From a candidate division KSB1 bacterium (GTDB lineage Bacteria > Zhuqueibacterota > JdFR-76 > DREG01), in the NCBI GenBank assembly GCA_022566355.1, contig JADFJB010000015.1:1-50322 (forward strand): a stretch of DNA of 50,322 nt. The letters run 5' to 3'. The notes beneath the pieces were generated by a model that saw nothing but the letters and a program-made list of their open reading frames with translations, did no database searches and had not been told where the DNA came from. Shown in pieces: positions 1-9,728 of this stretch; within the stretch, counting starts at the first letter, position 1, and each line of letters opens with the position of its first letter. The translations under genes were made by a program, and so were the position numbers.

Positions 1-155
1 CAGGCAACCCGGTGGTCGCCGTGTCGCTCCAGAACCAGCAAGCGCAGACCGTTTTCGAAAATGTGCTCGCGAATCGGTAATTCATAAGGATCGTTTTGAG
101 CCTGGGTTTGCCACGCCAGGGTTAACGTCCAGGCCAGGATAACTAGAAAACGCAT
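1..155 (-). CDS. M16 family zinc peptidase, N-terminal fragment (runs off the window)
   Basis: The minus strand reads from an ATG at 155 off the left edge, giving 51 residues. They start with a hydrophobic signal peptide ending near 'TQAQ' (about residue 20) and continue with 'ENGLRLLVLERHG'. That phrase is the usual opening of the first M16 (insulinase/pitrilysin-like) domain, where 'xNGLxVxLxxR/K' precedes the HxxEH zinc site. A GGAGG ribosome binding site lies 4-5 bases before the ATG. The signal peptide points to an exported, probably periplasmic or envelope, peptidase. The zinc motif lies outside the window, so activity cannot be judged. Confidence 0.7.
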   Translation of the reverse strand, partial: MRFLVILAWTLTLAWQTQAQNDPYELPIREHIFENGLRLLVLERHGDHRVA

Positions 156-416
156 AAAGCCTCCATTGCATTATTTTGTGTTGCAGAATGGTATCAAAAT
201 ACCAGATGGGAATTTAATTTAATTTGTATAAATATTGGGTGTTTGTCAAGGGGAAAAACTCATGATTGAATTAGTATTTATCTAAAACTAAAATTAGAAC
301 CCTATTTTTGCCCACTGAATCAAAATATCAAAAAAAATAGTTTTAATATTTTAGGCGTGAAATGAAAATATTTCAAGTTCATATTTAGATTCCAATTTTA
401 TATAATTACTGTTTAA

Positions 417-1562
417 TTGATGATTTATAATTACCAAAATACCAGTCGCTATTTTGCCCAGGTAGCAGATGATATTAAGGACATTGCCGAAGAAGAACTT
501 CAATCTTTTGGCGCTGAGAATACAAAAACAGCATACCGGGGTATTTATTTTACCGCAACACAAAAAGCGCTTTATGCAATCAATTTTAATTGCAGGTTGA
601 TCAATCGTGTCCTAGCCCCATTAATTTCATTTGAATGTCACTCCGATCGATATTTATACAAAACATCATCACAAGTGCAATGGGAAGATTTTCTGGACTC
701 TTCGCAAACTTTCGCTGTATTTGCAACCGTGTCTCACAGCTCCATCAAACATTCTAAATTTGCCGCCCTCCGTTTGAAAGATGCGATTGTCGACAGATTC
801 CGGGAAAGCACTGGTGAACGCCCTTCCATAGACACAAAAAATCCGGATGTTTGGATTAACCTGCATATTGAAAACAATGAGGCGATAATTAGTTTGGATA
901 CTTCAGGTGGTTCTCTTCACAGGCGTGGCTACCGCAAAAATACAATTGAGGCACCCATGGTTGAGACGTTGGCGGCAGCTATAATAAAACATACGGAATG
1001 GAATGGAGACATGCCTCTCGTCGATCCCTTTTGTGGGTCCGGAACCTTGCTTTGTGAAGCCTATTTACAAGCGACGAAAACACCGGCCGCTTTTCTACGC
1101 AAAAAGTTCGGATTCGAAAAACTTCCCGATTTTGATTCTTCACTTTGGCAAAAGGTCAAAAAGGAAAGTTTGGGAAAAATAAAACCTTTATTGAAGGGAT
1201 TCATCTCAGGCAGCGATATCTCCGGAGAAGCTGTGAAAGCTTCCATCTATAATAGTTCGTTGATCGATCCCAATAAGGCTATCGAGATCAAACAAATAGA
1301 TGTTTTTAATATTCAGAAACTCGAAAATAAAATCATCGTCTGCAATCCTCCATATGGAATCCGGATGAGTAAAAATGAAGACCTATGCCATTTTTACAAA
1401 ACTTTTGGGGATTTTCTGAAGCAACGTTGTACCGGTTCCATCGCCTATATTTATTTCGGTGAGAGAAAATATATCAAAAATATTGGTTTAAAAGCTTCAT
1501 GGAAAATGCCGCTCTCCAATGGCGGGCTTGATGGGCGCCTGGTGAAGATTGATTTGTATTGA
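417..1562 (+). CDS. THUMP-domain class I SAM-dependent RNA methyltransferase (RlmL/TrmN-like)
   Basis: About 380 residues with the layout of the RlmL N-terminal-half/YpsC group: a THUMP-type RNA-binding region (about residues 50-165) followed by a Rossmann methyltransferase. Motif I reads 'DPFCGSGTLLCEA' (about 203-215) and the catalytic motif is 'NPPYG' (about 310-314), the NPPY class that methylates an exocyclic amino group. By family this would be N2-guanine methylation of 23S rRNA (m2G2445-type) or tRNA; the substrate cannot be told from sequence. The reading frame opens with TTG at 417 followed at once by ATG at 420, and the ATG is the likelier start. No strong ribosome binding site is visible. 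It is divergent from the M16 peptidase gene. Confidence 0.85.
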   Translation: MMIYNYQNTSRYFAQVADDIKDIAEEELQSFGAENTKTAYRGIYFTATQKALYAINFNCRLINRVLAPLISFECHSDRYLYKTSSQVQWEDFLDSSQTFAVFATVSHSSIKHSKFAALRLKDAIVDRFRESTGERPSIDTKNPDVWINLHIENNEAIISLDTSGGSLHRRGYRKNTIEAPMVETLAAAIIKHTEWNGDMPLVDPFCGSGTLLCEAYLQATKTPAAFLRKKFGFEKLPDFDSSLWQKVKKESLGKIKPLLKGFISGSDISGEAVKASIYNSSLIDPNKAIEIKQIDVFNIQKLENKIIVCNPPYGIRMSKNEDLCHFYKTFGDFLKQRCTGSIAYIYFGERKYIKNIGLKASWKMPLSNGGLDGRLVKIDLY

Positions 1563-1728
1563 AGGAAAGTCATGGTCACAACATTTCCAATTGCCTTTAA
1601 CCAATAGCATCTTTATCTTTAAAACGAACAAATAGATCATCAACAGGGGAATAAAATAATGCTTGGGTTTCAAATTTTGAAGATTATTAATAAATTATTG
1701 TTTTTAAATATAATCCCAGGGAGGATTA

Positions 1729-4700
1729 ATGAAACAGCTAAAATCTAACCATATCCGCTTTCGGCGCATATGGGTTGTGTTGATGTTCATAATATTTTTC
1801 ACTCATTGCAGCAAACGAGAAAAAGATGAATTGGCCTACCCGTTAAAAACCGCCAAAATGATCAGCCAGGTAACTGTCGGTTTGATTTCTTCACAAGATG
1901 CTATTCGGGTCCGATTTGTCGCAGAGATGGTCGAGGAGAACCTCGTGGGTGTTGTCATGCAAAAACAGGTCTTCGAGTTCGAGCCATCCATCGATGGAAT
2001 TACGGAATGGGAAGATCGACGCACCTTGAAATTCTCACCCAATGGGAAACTGCCATTACGCGCTGAATATGAAGGCAAACTGGATTTAGCGGTTCTTTTT
2101 CCGGAACATAAAGACGCAGATTTGCAACCTTTACAAATTCAATTTTCCGTTGCAGGCCGCGAGATTAATACCATATCCGCTGATTTTGAGCTGGTGAATC
2201 CAAACGATCCCAGTCGCCTGCTCTACAAGGGAGAAGTTTTGTTCACGGAAGAAATTGATATAGAAGCCGTGAACAGGGCATCGCAGTTAACAGTTGATAA
2301 GATAAACATCAAGCTCAGTTGGAGCCGTGGTAGCGGTAACAGTCATTTCCGCTTTGAAAGTGAGCTGGTGGAACGTGATACAAAAGAAAAAACATTGTTT
2401 TTCAAACTAAACAAAGTTCCCCTGGGAATTTCACAAGATTACGAAAAAGAAGCGAAACTTTTCCCACTTTCAAATTTGACAGTTATAGATTTTGGAAAAG
2501 TGGATTTGGGGCAACAACCTGCGATTGAAGTAAAATTCTCCGATGAGTTGGATCCAAACCAGGATATTACAGGATTGATTACCTTTGATCCGCCAATGGA
2601 AAGCAAACTTTCTAAATCCGGACAAACCATCACCATCCGAGGCAATTTCAATTACGGTGAAAGTTATACCCTAGTAGTTCATGCTGGAATCCGCAGTAAA
2701 TGGGGCACGACGATTATAAGTCAACTCACGAACACATTAGAATTCGAAGATTTAAAACCAGGAATGAAATTTTCCAGCGACGGCGTGTTTTTACCAACTG
2801 TGAATAACCGAACCCTTCGATTCCAAACGTTGAACCTGCGAACTGTTCATGTTGAAATCAAAAAAGTCTTTGAATCCAACTTGGGTCAATTCCTGCAATC
2901 TGAGAAATTGGGGGGTAGAAGTGATCGCAATGAATCTTTCAATGATTACTATGTCGAAAGAGTTGGTGTTATCGTGGCTAATGACACATTAGAAATAGGG
3001 GAGACAAAAAACATTTGGCTGCAACACGAACTGGATTTGCAACAGCTTATCAAACCGGATGAAAATGGCCTGCACTTGATCAAGCTGAGTTTTGATAAAA
3101 ACAGTATGGTCTATAATATGGATGACCAATCCACTCCCACAAGACGCAGACGCTATTTTGGCGAGAATTATTATACCAATCCGAACTCCCAAGGTTATCT
3201 TTATCGCTATGGACAAATTTACAAGCCCATTATTATCAGTGACATCGGACTGACTTACAAACAGGGGCATGAACAACAAATCGTATATGCCTCGAATATT
3301 AAAGACGCGACACCCTTAAGCGGTGTTTTGGTCAATCTGCGTACCTACCAGAATCAAATCATGCAAAGTGAGACAACCGATGGCCAGGGGCGCGCGATTT
3401 TCGATGTTCCTGCTAAGGATATTTTCTATGTCGAAGCCGAAAAAGACGGTCAGCATAGTTTGATCAAATTAAACGAGATGAGCTGGAATCTCTCCACATT
3501 TGATACCGGTGGCGAGACAATCCAACCCGGCGCTACCCGCGCTTTTATTTATAGCGATCGTGGTGTCTATCGACCGGGAGATACCATTTATCTATCAGTA
3601 ATCGCCCGTAATGACGATGATACCTTTCCTGAGAATCATCCGGTTACGTTGAAAGTTTACAATCCGAAAAACCAGATGGTGTATGAACAGATCAACCGGG
3701 AAAGCAAAGACGGATTTTACAGTTTCCGGATCGAAACCCATCCGGCTGATTTAACCGGCAACTGGCGGGCGCAAGTTACTGCCGGAATGAGCAAATTTAA
3801 TTATCCATTAAAGGTCGAGACAGTAGTGCCGTTTCGCCTCAAAGTGAACATAGATCCCGTAAAAGACCGACTTGCCTGGAATGATAAGGCTTTGAATCTA
3901 ATTGTGAAGAGCACTTATTTGTTTGGGAATCCGGCATCCAACCTTGAAGCTGAAGTTGAAGTTAATTTGAATGCAAGCACCAAACGGTTTTCAAAATATA
4001 GAAAATTCCAATTTTCAAATAGACAGATTGAATTCAAACCTATCAAACAAAATATCTTTAAAGGCAAATTGAATTCGGATGGCGAAAGTTCCGTTTCCTG
4101 GACTTTGCCGGATCTTTCATATTCTCCATCCGCAATCAATGCTATTGTAAAAGCAACGGTATTCGAAAAAGGTGGACGACCTAATTTCAACTTCAAAGAT
4201 ATTCCCATCGATCCTTTCGAATATTATGTTGGCATTCAAATTCCGGAGTTTGATTACGGCTATACCAGGGTTGGGGCGCCTATGGATGTTCCGATAATTC
4301 TGGTCGATCCGGGGGGGAATCCTGTTTCCGGGCGAAATTTACATTACAGGATTTACAAGAATACAAGTTACTGGTGGTGGGAATATGGTTCCCATTCCGA
4401 TTTTCGTTTTCGATTCAAAAGTAATACTCATACCAAATTATTAACAGAAGACGATTTGATCTCTCAGCACAATTCTGTGCACCTTCAATTTACTCCGGAA
4501 GATCGAGGTGAGTATCTTGTTGAGGTCACGGACGGATTGAATGGGCATACCGCAGCATTTTTCTTCAGCGCTTATCATTGGGGCTCGGCGCCGGCAAGTG
4601 TGGACAATGCAGGTGAATTGGTTCTAAAATCAGACAAGGACAAGTATGCACCCGGTGACATCGCTAGCGTTTCTTTCCCGACCCCAAAAGAGGGCCGCAT

Positions 4701-7302
4701 TTTGGTTTCAATTGAAAAATCATCCAGTATACTTGATTCTTACTGGCAAAATCCTAATCCTGAGGATTTCGAGACCACACTTGAAATACCTGTCACAGCG
4801 GAAATGCTGCCTAATGTTTATGTATCGGTATCGATTATCCAACCTCAAAGTCAAACCGAAAATGACCGGCCAATTAGAATGTATGGTGTTGTACCGCTGT
4901 TCGTCGAAGAGGAATCTACCCGGGAAACCCTTATCATAAACATGGCCGAAAACCTGAAGCCAAAAGAGTTATTTGACATCGATATTTCCACATCCGATGA
5001 GTCGGAAACCCAGTTTACCATTGCTGTTGTTGATGAGGGCTTGCTCGATCTTACCCATTTTCAAACCCCGGATCCCTGGCAGTTATTTTTTGCAAAACAA
5101 AGTTTAAATGTGAATTCCTACGACCTTTATTCTTATATCATCGGCATCAACAAAGGCGATGTTTTTAAAGTATTCTCAATCGGTGGTGATCTGGCTGCTA
5201 GATATCGAACTTCACAAATGGATGACGAGAAAGCAAAACGATTCGAGCCGGTTGCCCTGTTCAAAGGACCGCTCTCTACGGATGAAAATGGCAAGGCCTC
5301 GGTTCAATTCGAAATGCCGGATTATATCGGCTCTGTTCGAGTGATGGTCATTTCTGCGAAAGGCAGCAAGTATGGTCATGCCGATCAAACAGTACCGGTT
5401 AAAACAGACCTAATGGTATTGCCATCACTGCCGAGGTCTCTCGGCGTTGGCGATCAGATTGTCGTGCCAGTAACAGTTTTTGCAATGCGGGACAGTATCG
5501 GAACCGTAACCGTTTCAATAAATACCGAAGGGCCGGTGACTATCAGTGGAGTTTCTTCAAAGGCAATTCTACTCAATGAGGAAGGTGAAAAAGATCTGTT
5601 TTTTGACCTGTCTGCCAATATGGCAACGGGAATTGCCACGATAAATATATCTGTGGAGGGTCAAAATATTCGCAGTGAATTTCAAACAGAATTGGATATT
5701 CGGACCTCATCACCCAGGTTGTACGAATCAGCAGAAAAAGAGGTCGCGCGAGGAAGAACTGTTTCATTTATTATACCTGACAAAGGAATCCCCGGTAGCA
5801 ATCATGCCAGTATCAGTATTCGCCGGCGTCCCAAAATGAATTTTGCTAATCGTTTGCAATGGCTTATTCGATATCCGTATGGATGCATCGAGCAATCAAT
5901 TTCGGCGGTTTTTCCACAACTATATTTAAAAACGATCCTGGCTCAAACCCTGACTGAAAAGGATGAAATCGATCTTAACATCAATGAGGGAATCAAACGA
6001 TTACGGAGGTTTCAGCTTCCATCCGGGGGATTCACCTACTGGCCCGGAAGTACAAGTCCATCCAGTTGGGGGACCAATTACGCCGGCCATTTCCTGATTG
6101 AAGCCAAAAATTTGGGTTATAGTGTTCCAGCGGGTCTAATGAAAAATTGGCTGCGCTACCAAAAATCCCAGGCGCTGGTTACCAGGGACAATTTGATGAC
6201 CCGGGTGTACGGGGTTTATTTGCTGGCATTGGCAGGTGAACCGGCTATTGGTCCCATGAATCTGCTCAAGGAAAACAACTTGAAAGATATGAGAGATGTG
6301 GAGAAATGGCTGTTGGCCAGCGCTTATAAAATGGCCGGCATCGATCGGACTGCAACGCAAATACTCAGGGAAACAGGGAAGTCGGTGAGTGACTATAATG
6401 AATTCGGAGGCACCTACGGTTCCGGATGGCGGGATAGGGCGATCATCCTGGATCAACTCATTAATTTTCAAAGAATGGATGAAGCGGATGAGCTGGCACA
6501 ACAAATTGCCAGCGTGCTTTCGGCAAGAGATTGGTATTCAACCCAAACAACCGGGTTTATGCTCTTAGCCTTGGGCAAGTATCTTTATACAATTGAGGGC
6601 GAAGGTAGTGATATCCCCACTATGACTGGCGAATTTCGTCTTCCCAATGGTGAGACAATCGACTTTGATACACAGAATTTTGAATTTTCCCATACAATTA
6701 CCAGGGGTTTCGGAAACCAGGTTGAAGTGCGCCTGAACGATAATGCAACGATAACCAGGGCTTTTGTAACCCTGAGTTGGGATGGAGTTCCTCTAATTAG
6801 CGAAGCCAGGGACGAATCCAAAAATCTTGGATTACAGGTCACCTGGTTGGATGAAGACGGCATGAAAATCGATCCGAAGGCATTGCAGCAAGGCAGCTCA
6901 TTTTGGGCTCATTATGAAGTAGCAAATCCAAACAAGGTATCCATCGAGGAGCTTGCCCTGGTACAGTTGCTGCCGGCTGGCTGGGAAGTTGATAACATCC
7001 GACTCACTGGAGAAACCATGCCAAATTGGATGTCGAACTGGAATTTAAATTATGAAGAATATTTAGATATCCGGGACGATCGTGTCATGTGGTTCTTCGA
7101 TTTTCCCAGGAACATACGAAGCAGGAATCGCAGAAATCGCAGGAATCGAAATCAAACCCGTGAAGTTTTGGATTTTGTCCTTAAGATGAATGCTGTAACA
7201 ACCGGTCAATTCGTGCTGCCGCCAACCACAGTGGAAGCAATGTATAATAACCAGTATAAGGCTTTGCAGGCGGGACATGAGGTTGAGGTTTTGTCCAGGT
7301 GA
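1729..7302 (+). CDS. Alpha-2-macroglobulin family lipoprotein with thioester motif
   Basis: A 1,857-residue protein with a signal sequence ending in a Cys at residue 27 ('FFTHC', a loose lipobox), so probably a periplasmic lipoprotein. An MG2-type segment with 'YSDRGVYRPGDTIY' lies near residues 608-621, an A2M domain ('GPLSTDENGKASV') near 1180, and the thioester motif GCIEQ has its Cys at residue 1386, followed by an alpha-helical thioester domain. By family, bacterial A2Ms trap attacking proteases covalently through this thioester. Start choice is firm: AGGGAGG at 1717-1724, five bases before the ATG. The penicillin-binding protein 1C gene that often accompanies bacterial A2M genes is not adjacent here; the next gene is a broken DoxX gene. 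Confidence 0.93.
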   Translation: MKQLKSNHIRFRRIWVVLMFIIFFTHCSKREKDELAYPLKTAKMISQVTVGLISSQDAIRVRFVAEMVEENLVGVVMQKQVFEFEPSIDGITEWEDRRTLKFSPNGKLPLRAEYEGKLDLAVLFPEHKDADLQPLQIQFSVAGREINTISADFELVNPNDPSRLLYKGEVLFTEEIDIEAVNRASQLTVDKINIKLSWSRGSGNSHFRFESELVERDTKEKTLFFKLNKVPLGISQDYEKEAKLFPLSNLTVIDFGKVDLGQQPAIEVKFSDELDPNQDITGLITFDPPMESKLSKSGQTITIRGNFNYGESYTLVVHAGIRSKWGTTIISQLTNTLEFEDLKPGMKFSSDGVFLPTVNNRTLRFQTLNLRTVHVEIKKVFESNLGQFLQSEKLGGRSDRNESFNDYYVERVGVIVANDTLEIGETKNIWLQHELDLQQLIKPDENGLHLIKLSFDKNSMVYNMDDQSTPTRRRRYFGENYYTNPNSQGYLYRYGQIYKPIIISDIGLTYKQGHEQQIVYASNIKDATPLSGVLVNLRTYQNQIMQSETTDGQGRAIFDVPAKDIFYVEAEKDGQHSLIKLNEMSWNLSTFDTGGETIQPGATRAFIYSDRGVYRPGDTIYLSVIARNDDDTFPENHPVTLKVYNPKNQMVYEQINRESKDGFYSFRIETHPADLTGNWRAQVTAGMSKFNYPLKVETVVPFRLKVNIDPVKDRLAWNDKALNLIVKSTYLFGNPASNLEAEVEVNLNASTKRFSKYRKFQFSNRQIEFKPIKQNIFKGKLNSDGESSVSWTLPDLSYSPSAINAIVKATVFEKGGRPNFNFKDIPIDPFEYYVGIQIPEFDYGYTRVGAPMDVPIILVDPGGNPVSGRNLHYRIYKNTSYWWWEYGSHSDFRFRFKSNTHTKLLTEDDLISQHNSVHLQFTPEDRGEYLVEVTDGLNGHTAAFFFSAYHWGSAPASVDNAGELVLKSDKDKYAPGDIASVSFPTPKEGRILVSIEKSSSILDSYWQNPNPEDFETTLEIPVTAEMLPNVYVSVSIIQPQSQTENDRPIRMYGVVPLFVEEESTRETLIINMAENLKPKELFDIDISTSDESETQFTIAVVDEGLLDLTHFQTPDPWQLFFAKQSLNVNSYDLYSYIIGINKGDVFKVFSIGGDLAARYRTSQMDDEKAKRFEPVALFKGPLSTDENGKASVQFEMPDYIGSVRVMVISAKGSKYGHADQTVPVKTDLMVLPSLPRSLGVGDQIVVPVTVFAMRDSIGTVTVSINTEGPVTISGVSSKAILLNEEGEKDLFFDLSANMATGIATINISVEGQNIRSEFQTELDIRTSSPRLYESAEKEVARGRTVSFIIPDKGIPGSNHASISIRRRPKMNFANRLQWLIRYPYGCIEQSISAVFPQLYLKTILAQTLTEKDEIDLNINEGIKRLRRFQLPSGGFTYWPGSTSPSSWGTNYAGHFLIEAKNLGYSVPAGLMKNWLRYQKSQALVTRDNLMTRVYGVYLLALAGEPAIGPMNLLKENNLKDMRDVEKWLLASAYKMAGIDRTATQILRETGKSVSDYNEFGGTYGSGWRDRAIILDQLINFQRMDEADELAQQIASVLSARDWYSTQTTGFMLLALGKYLYTIEGEGSDIPTMTGEFRLPNGETIDFDTQNFEFSHTITRGFGNQVEVRLNDNATITRAFVTLSWDGVPLISEARDESKNLGLQVTWLDEDGMKIDPKALQQGSSFWAHYEVANPNKVSIEELALVQLLPAGWEVDNIRLTGETMPNWMSNWNLNYEEYLDIRDDRVMWFFDFPRNIRSRNRRNRRNRNQTREVLDFVLKMNAVTTGQFVLPPTTVEAMYNNQYKALQAGHEVEVLSR

Positions 7303-7308
7303 GACTTG

Positions 7309-7334
7309 AAACGGCAAACGGCAAACGGCAAACG
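7309..7334. repeat. Heptamer tandem repeat AAACGGC, copy 1
   Basis: Three units of AAACGGC followed by AAACGTGAAA, starting 7 bases after the A2M stop codon. The same array with two units recurs at 7782-7805, so the truncated DoxX gene lies between direct repeats. Confidence 0.85.
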
Positions 7335-7387
7335 TGAAATGGAGAATGGGAAAATAAATATATGAAGGAGTGAGATATTAATATTTT

Positions 7388-7451
7388 CTTTGTCACTTTG
7401 TGCCTTTGTGCCTTTGTGCCTTTGTGCCTTTGTGCCTTTGTGCCTTTGAAT
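7388..7451. repeat. Octamer tandem repeat CTTTGTGC (six perfect units)
   Basis: Six perfect CTTTGTGC units (7396-7443) flanked by one diverged unit on each side (CTTTGTCA and CTTTGAAT). The array ends inside the first possible ATG of the DoxX fragment, where the missing first membrane helix of DoxX would be expected. There are no spacers, so it is not a CRISPR. Confidence 0.9.
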
Positions 7452-7782
7452 GTTCACGTTGGTTGGTGGACCTGAAAGATGGACAAATGTGGGCGGCGCC
7501 ATGAAACGAATCGGTATAGATTTCATGCCGGTATTCTGGGGATTTATGGCTGCCATCACAGAATCGCTTGGCGGCCTTTTGCTGGCATTGGGGCTCTTTA
7601 CCAGGCCGGTTTGTCTTTTACTTGGCTTTACCATGTTGATGGCTACAATCTCACATTATGCCAGTGGCCGGGGAAACCCGGGAAATGCAGTAAAATTTTT
7701 GTTTGTTTTTGTCGGTTTGTTTATCATTGGACCCGGTAAATACAGCGTGGATGAGTGGTTAAGTAAGAAACGTCAAAAGTGA
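7450..7782 (+). pseudogene. DoxX family membrane protein, 5'-truncated
   Basis: 110 residues whose body matches DoxX: 'GGPERWTNVGGAMK' near the start (in complete members this follows the first helix), then three hydrophobic segments (about 27-47, 52-68 and 84-98) and a charged end. Complete members are about 130-150 residues with four helices. Here helix 1 is missing, and the sequence upstream of the ATG is the CTTTGTGC octamer array. No ribosome binding site fits the ATG at 7450. The gene was most likely cut at its 5' end when the repeats arose or expanded, and may not be expressed. If it were translated it would make a three-helix protein. Confidence 0.7.
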
Positions 7783-7805
7783 AACGGCAAACGGCAAACG
7801 TGAAA
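7782..7805. repeat. Heptamer tandem repeat AAACGGC, copy 2
   Basis: Two AAACGGC units then AAACGTGAAA, matching the array at 7309-7334. It starts at the DoxX stop codon and is followed by a further periodic stretch (CACGGAGGACCAGAGAACACAGAG, 7811-7834 approximately) built from AGA/ACA-type units. Confidence 0.8.
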
Positions 7806-7859
7806 AAAGCCACGGAGGACCAGAGAACACAGAGTTTTACTAAAATAATCAACGTGTAA

Positions 7860-7877
7860 CACGACATTTATGTCGTG
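7860..7877. promoter_or_regulatory. Perfect 18-bp palindrome upstream of the amidohydrolase gene
   Basis: CACGACAT-TT-ATGTCGTG: two perfect 8-base arms with a 2-base centre, ending 39 bases before the ATG at 7917. It could be an operator, a 5'-UTR hairpin or a dispersed palindromic repeat; it occurs once in this window. Confidence 0.5.
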
Positions 7878-7916
7878 ACTAAACAGTCATGGGATTTATT
7901 ATTTAAGAGCATAATC

Positions 7917-9656
7917 ATGAATAAGACTAGAATAACAGGAATCACATTCTGTATGACTTTTTTCCTGGTAGGTTTATTCCTAACATTACCTATCAAACCC
8001 TCCCCTGCCCAGGACTTCGATATTCTCATTCTAAATGGCCGGGTTTTGGATGGTTCCGGAAGCCCTGATTTCAAAGCGGACGTTGGCATTCGCGGTGACC
8101 ATATCGTTGCTGTTGGTGCTTTAAATAATGCCACTGCTAAACGAACTATCGACGCCAACGGACTATTTGTCGTGCCAGGTTTTATCGATATGCATTCCCA
8201 TGCAGACCGAGCGCTGGTTTCCGATGATGTCGAACGACGCAAAGCCCACAACCTGGTTGCACAAGGTATCACGACAGTGGTCGTCGGACCGGACGGCAGG
8301 AATCCGATGTGGCCAATTTCCAAAGAAATCGCAGCCTATCGAAAACTGGGAATAGCATTAAATGTTGTGCCCATGGTCGGCCATGGTACAGTACGTGGGC
8401 GAGTTATGGGGGATGATTATGAACGCCTGGCTACAGCCGAAGAAGTTGCCGAGATGAAGGAACTTGTCCGAGCAGGCATGCAGCAAGGGGCCTGGGGAAT
8501 TGGAGCAGCGCCTGAATACAGACCGGGACGTTTCAGCAACACGGAAGAAATAATCGAACTGGCAAAAGTCGTCTCTGAATTCAATGGCTTTTATTATGCG
8601 CATCAACGAAGTCAATCTCCCCTACCTCGATGGCAGACGCCCTCCATTGTGGACGGCTGGCGTTTGACTGGTACAGATGGTATGAAAGAAACGATTCGCA
8701 TTGGCAAAGAAGCGGGCATTCGGGTGGTCGGCAGCCATATAAAAGCCAAAGGACCAACAACATGGGGGCAATCTTCAATAGATATAATTATGATCGACCG
8801 TGCACGTAAAGATGGCGTGCAGGTTTATCTTGATCAATACCCTTACGAGACATTTGGTGGTGGACCGGTGAGCATCATCCCGCAATGGGGCTTTGCACCG
8901 CCGGGAACAGATCGCAGCGGTGGCATGGACGATCCTCAATGGCGTAATCGAGAATTATTTGTTGATTATAAAAAGAACCTACGGCAGAATTTAGCAAATC
9001 CTGAAACGAAGGATATCCTCATCAAAGATATTGAATACATTATCGATTTAAAAGGCGGCGCAGATCGTTTGATTATTATCCGTTCTCCAAATGAAGAGCA
9101 TCTATTTGGTAAAACCCTTGCAGAAGTCGCCAAAGAGCAAGGGAAATCGCCGGTGGAAAAACTCATCGATTTTGCCCTGTATAGCGATGAATCCCTTCGT
9201 TCTGGCGTGCTTTTTCGGCCTATTGCCGGTTCTGCATTTGATGTTGAGAATTATATGAAACAAGAATACACTGCAACCTGCACTGACGGTGGTGTATCGA
9301 TGAATTCCCGGCCAGGCCAGCATCCCCGCTATTACGGGGCATTCCCTCGTAAAATCGCTTATTATGTAAAGGAAAAAGGAATCATCACTTTGCCTTTTGC
9401 GATTCGTTCTTCGACCGGTTTGGCTGCACAAATCATTGGCTTGCCGGATCGCGGTTACATTCGCGCCAATTATAAAGCGGATATTGTCATTTTCGATTTT
9501 GATAAAATTAAGGATCGTGCAACCATCCTGAAACCGGATTTGTACCCACAAGGGATTGTATATGTTCTGTTAAATGGTGATTTTACAGTTGATGGTGGAA
9601 AAGGGACTGGTAGTCTCCCTGGAATGGTGTTGGTTCGAAATGAGGTTCTAGAGTAG
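7917..9656 (+). CDS. Exported N-acyl-D-amino-acid deacylase family amidohydrolase
   Basis: About 579 residues of the D-aminoacylase branch of the amidohydrolase superfamily (hydrolysis of N-acyl-D-amino acids or related amides). A signal peptide (about residues 1-31, ending 'PSPAQ') precedes a small beta domain, then the metal motif 'GFIDMHSHAD' (His93, His95). Further candidate metal ligands are the His of 'YYAHQRS' and of 'VVGSHIKAKG'. The C-terminal family block 'STGLAAQIIGLPDRGYI..NYKADIVIFD' is present in pieces. The frame is open upstream to a GTG at 7875, but the ATG at 7917 puts the signal peptide right at the N-terminus and is preferred. The exact substrate is unknown. A signal peptide suggests periplasmic action, perhaps on D-amino-acid-containing peptides. 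Confidence 0.85.
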   Translation: MNKTRITGITFCMTFFLVGLFLTLPIKPSPAQDFDILILNGRVLDGSGSPDFKADVGIRGDHIVAVGALNNATAKRTIDANGLFVVPGFIDMHSHADRALVSDDVERRKAHNLVAQGITTVVVGPDGRNPMWPISKEIAAYRKLGIALNVVPMVGHGTVRGRVMGDDYERLATAEEVAEMKELVRAGMQQGAWGIGAAPEYRPGRFSNTEEIIELAKVVSEFNGFYYAHQRSQSPLPRWQTPSIVDGWRLTGTDGMKETIRIGKEAGIRVVGSHIKAKGPTTWGQSSIDIIMIDRARKDGVQVYLDQYPYETFGGGPVSIIPQWGFAPPGTDRSGGMDDPQWRNRELFVDYKKNLRQNLANPETKDILIKDIEYIIDLKGGADRLIIIRSPNEEHLFGKTLAEVAKEQGKSPVEKLIDFALYSDESLRSGVLFRPIAGSAFDVENYMKQEYTATCTDGGVSMNSRPGQHPRYYGAFPRKIAYYVKEKGIITLPFAIRSSTGLAAQIIGLPDRGYIRANYKADIVIFDFDKIKDRATILKPDLYPQGIVYVLLNGDFTVDGGKGTGSLPGMVLVRNEVLE

Positions 9657-9728
9657 TTTTACTTATCGCTGGGAAGGACTATTTTGGTTTACGACATCAG
9701 AAACTAATTTAAAAAAGATCAGATTCGT

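Noticed and set aside
1709-1714. TATAAT just before the A2M gene as its -10 box
   Set aside because: Transcription would begin inside the ribosome binding site at 1717-1724, so it cannot be the working promoter.
7388-7451. Octamer array considered as a CRISPR
   Set aside because: Units are eight bases, directly abutting, without spacers or cas genes.
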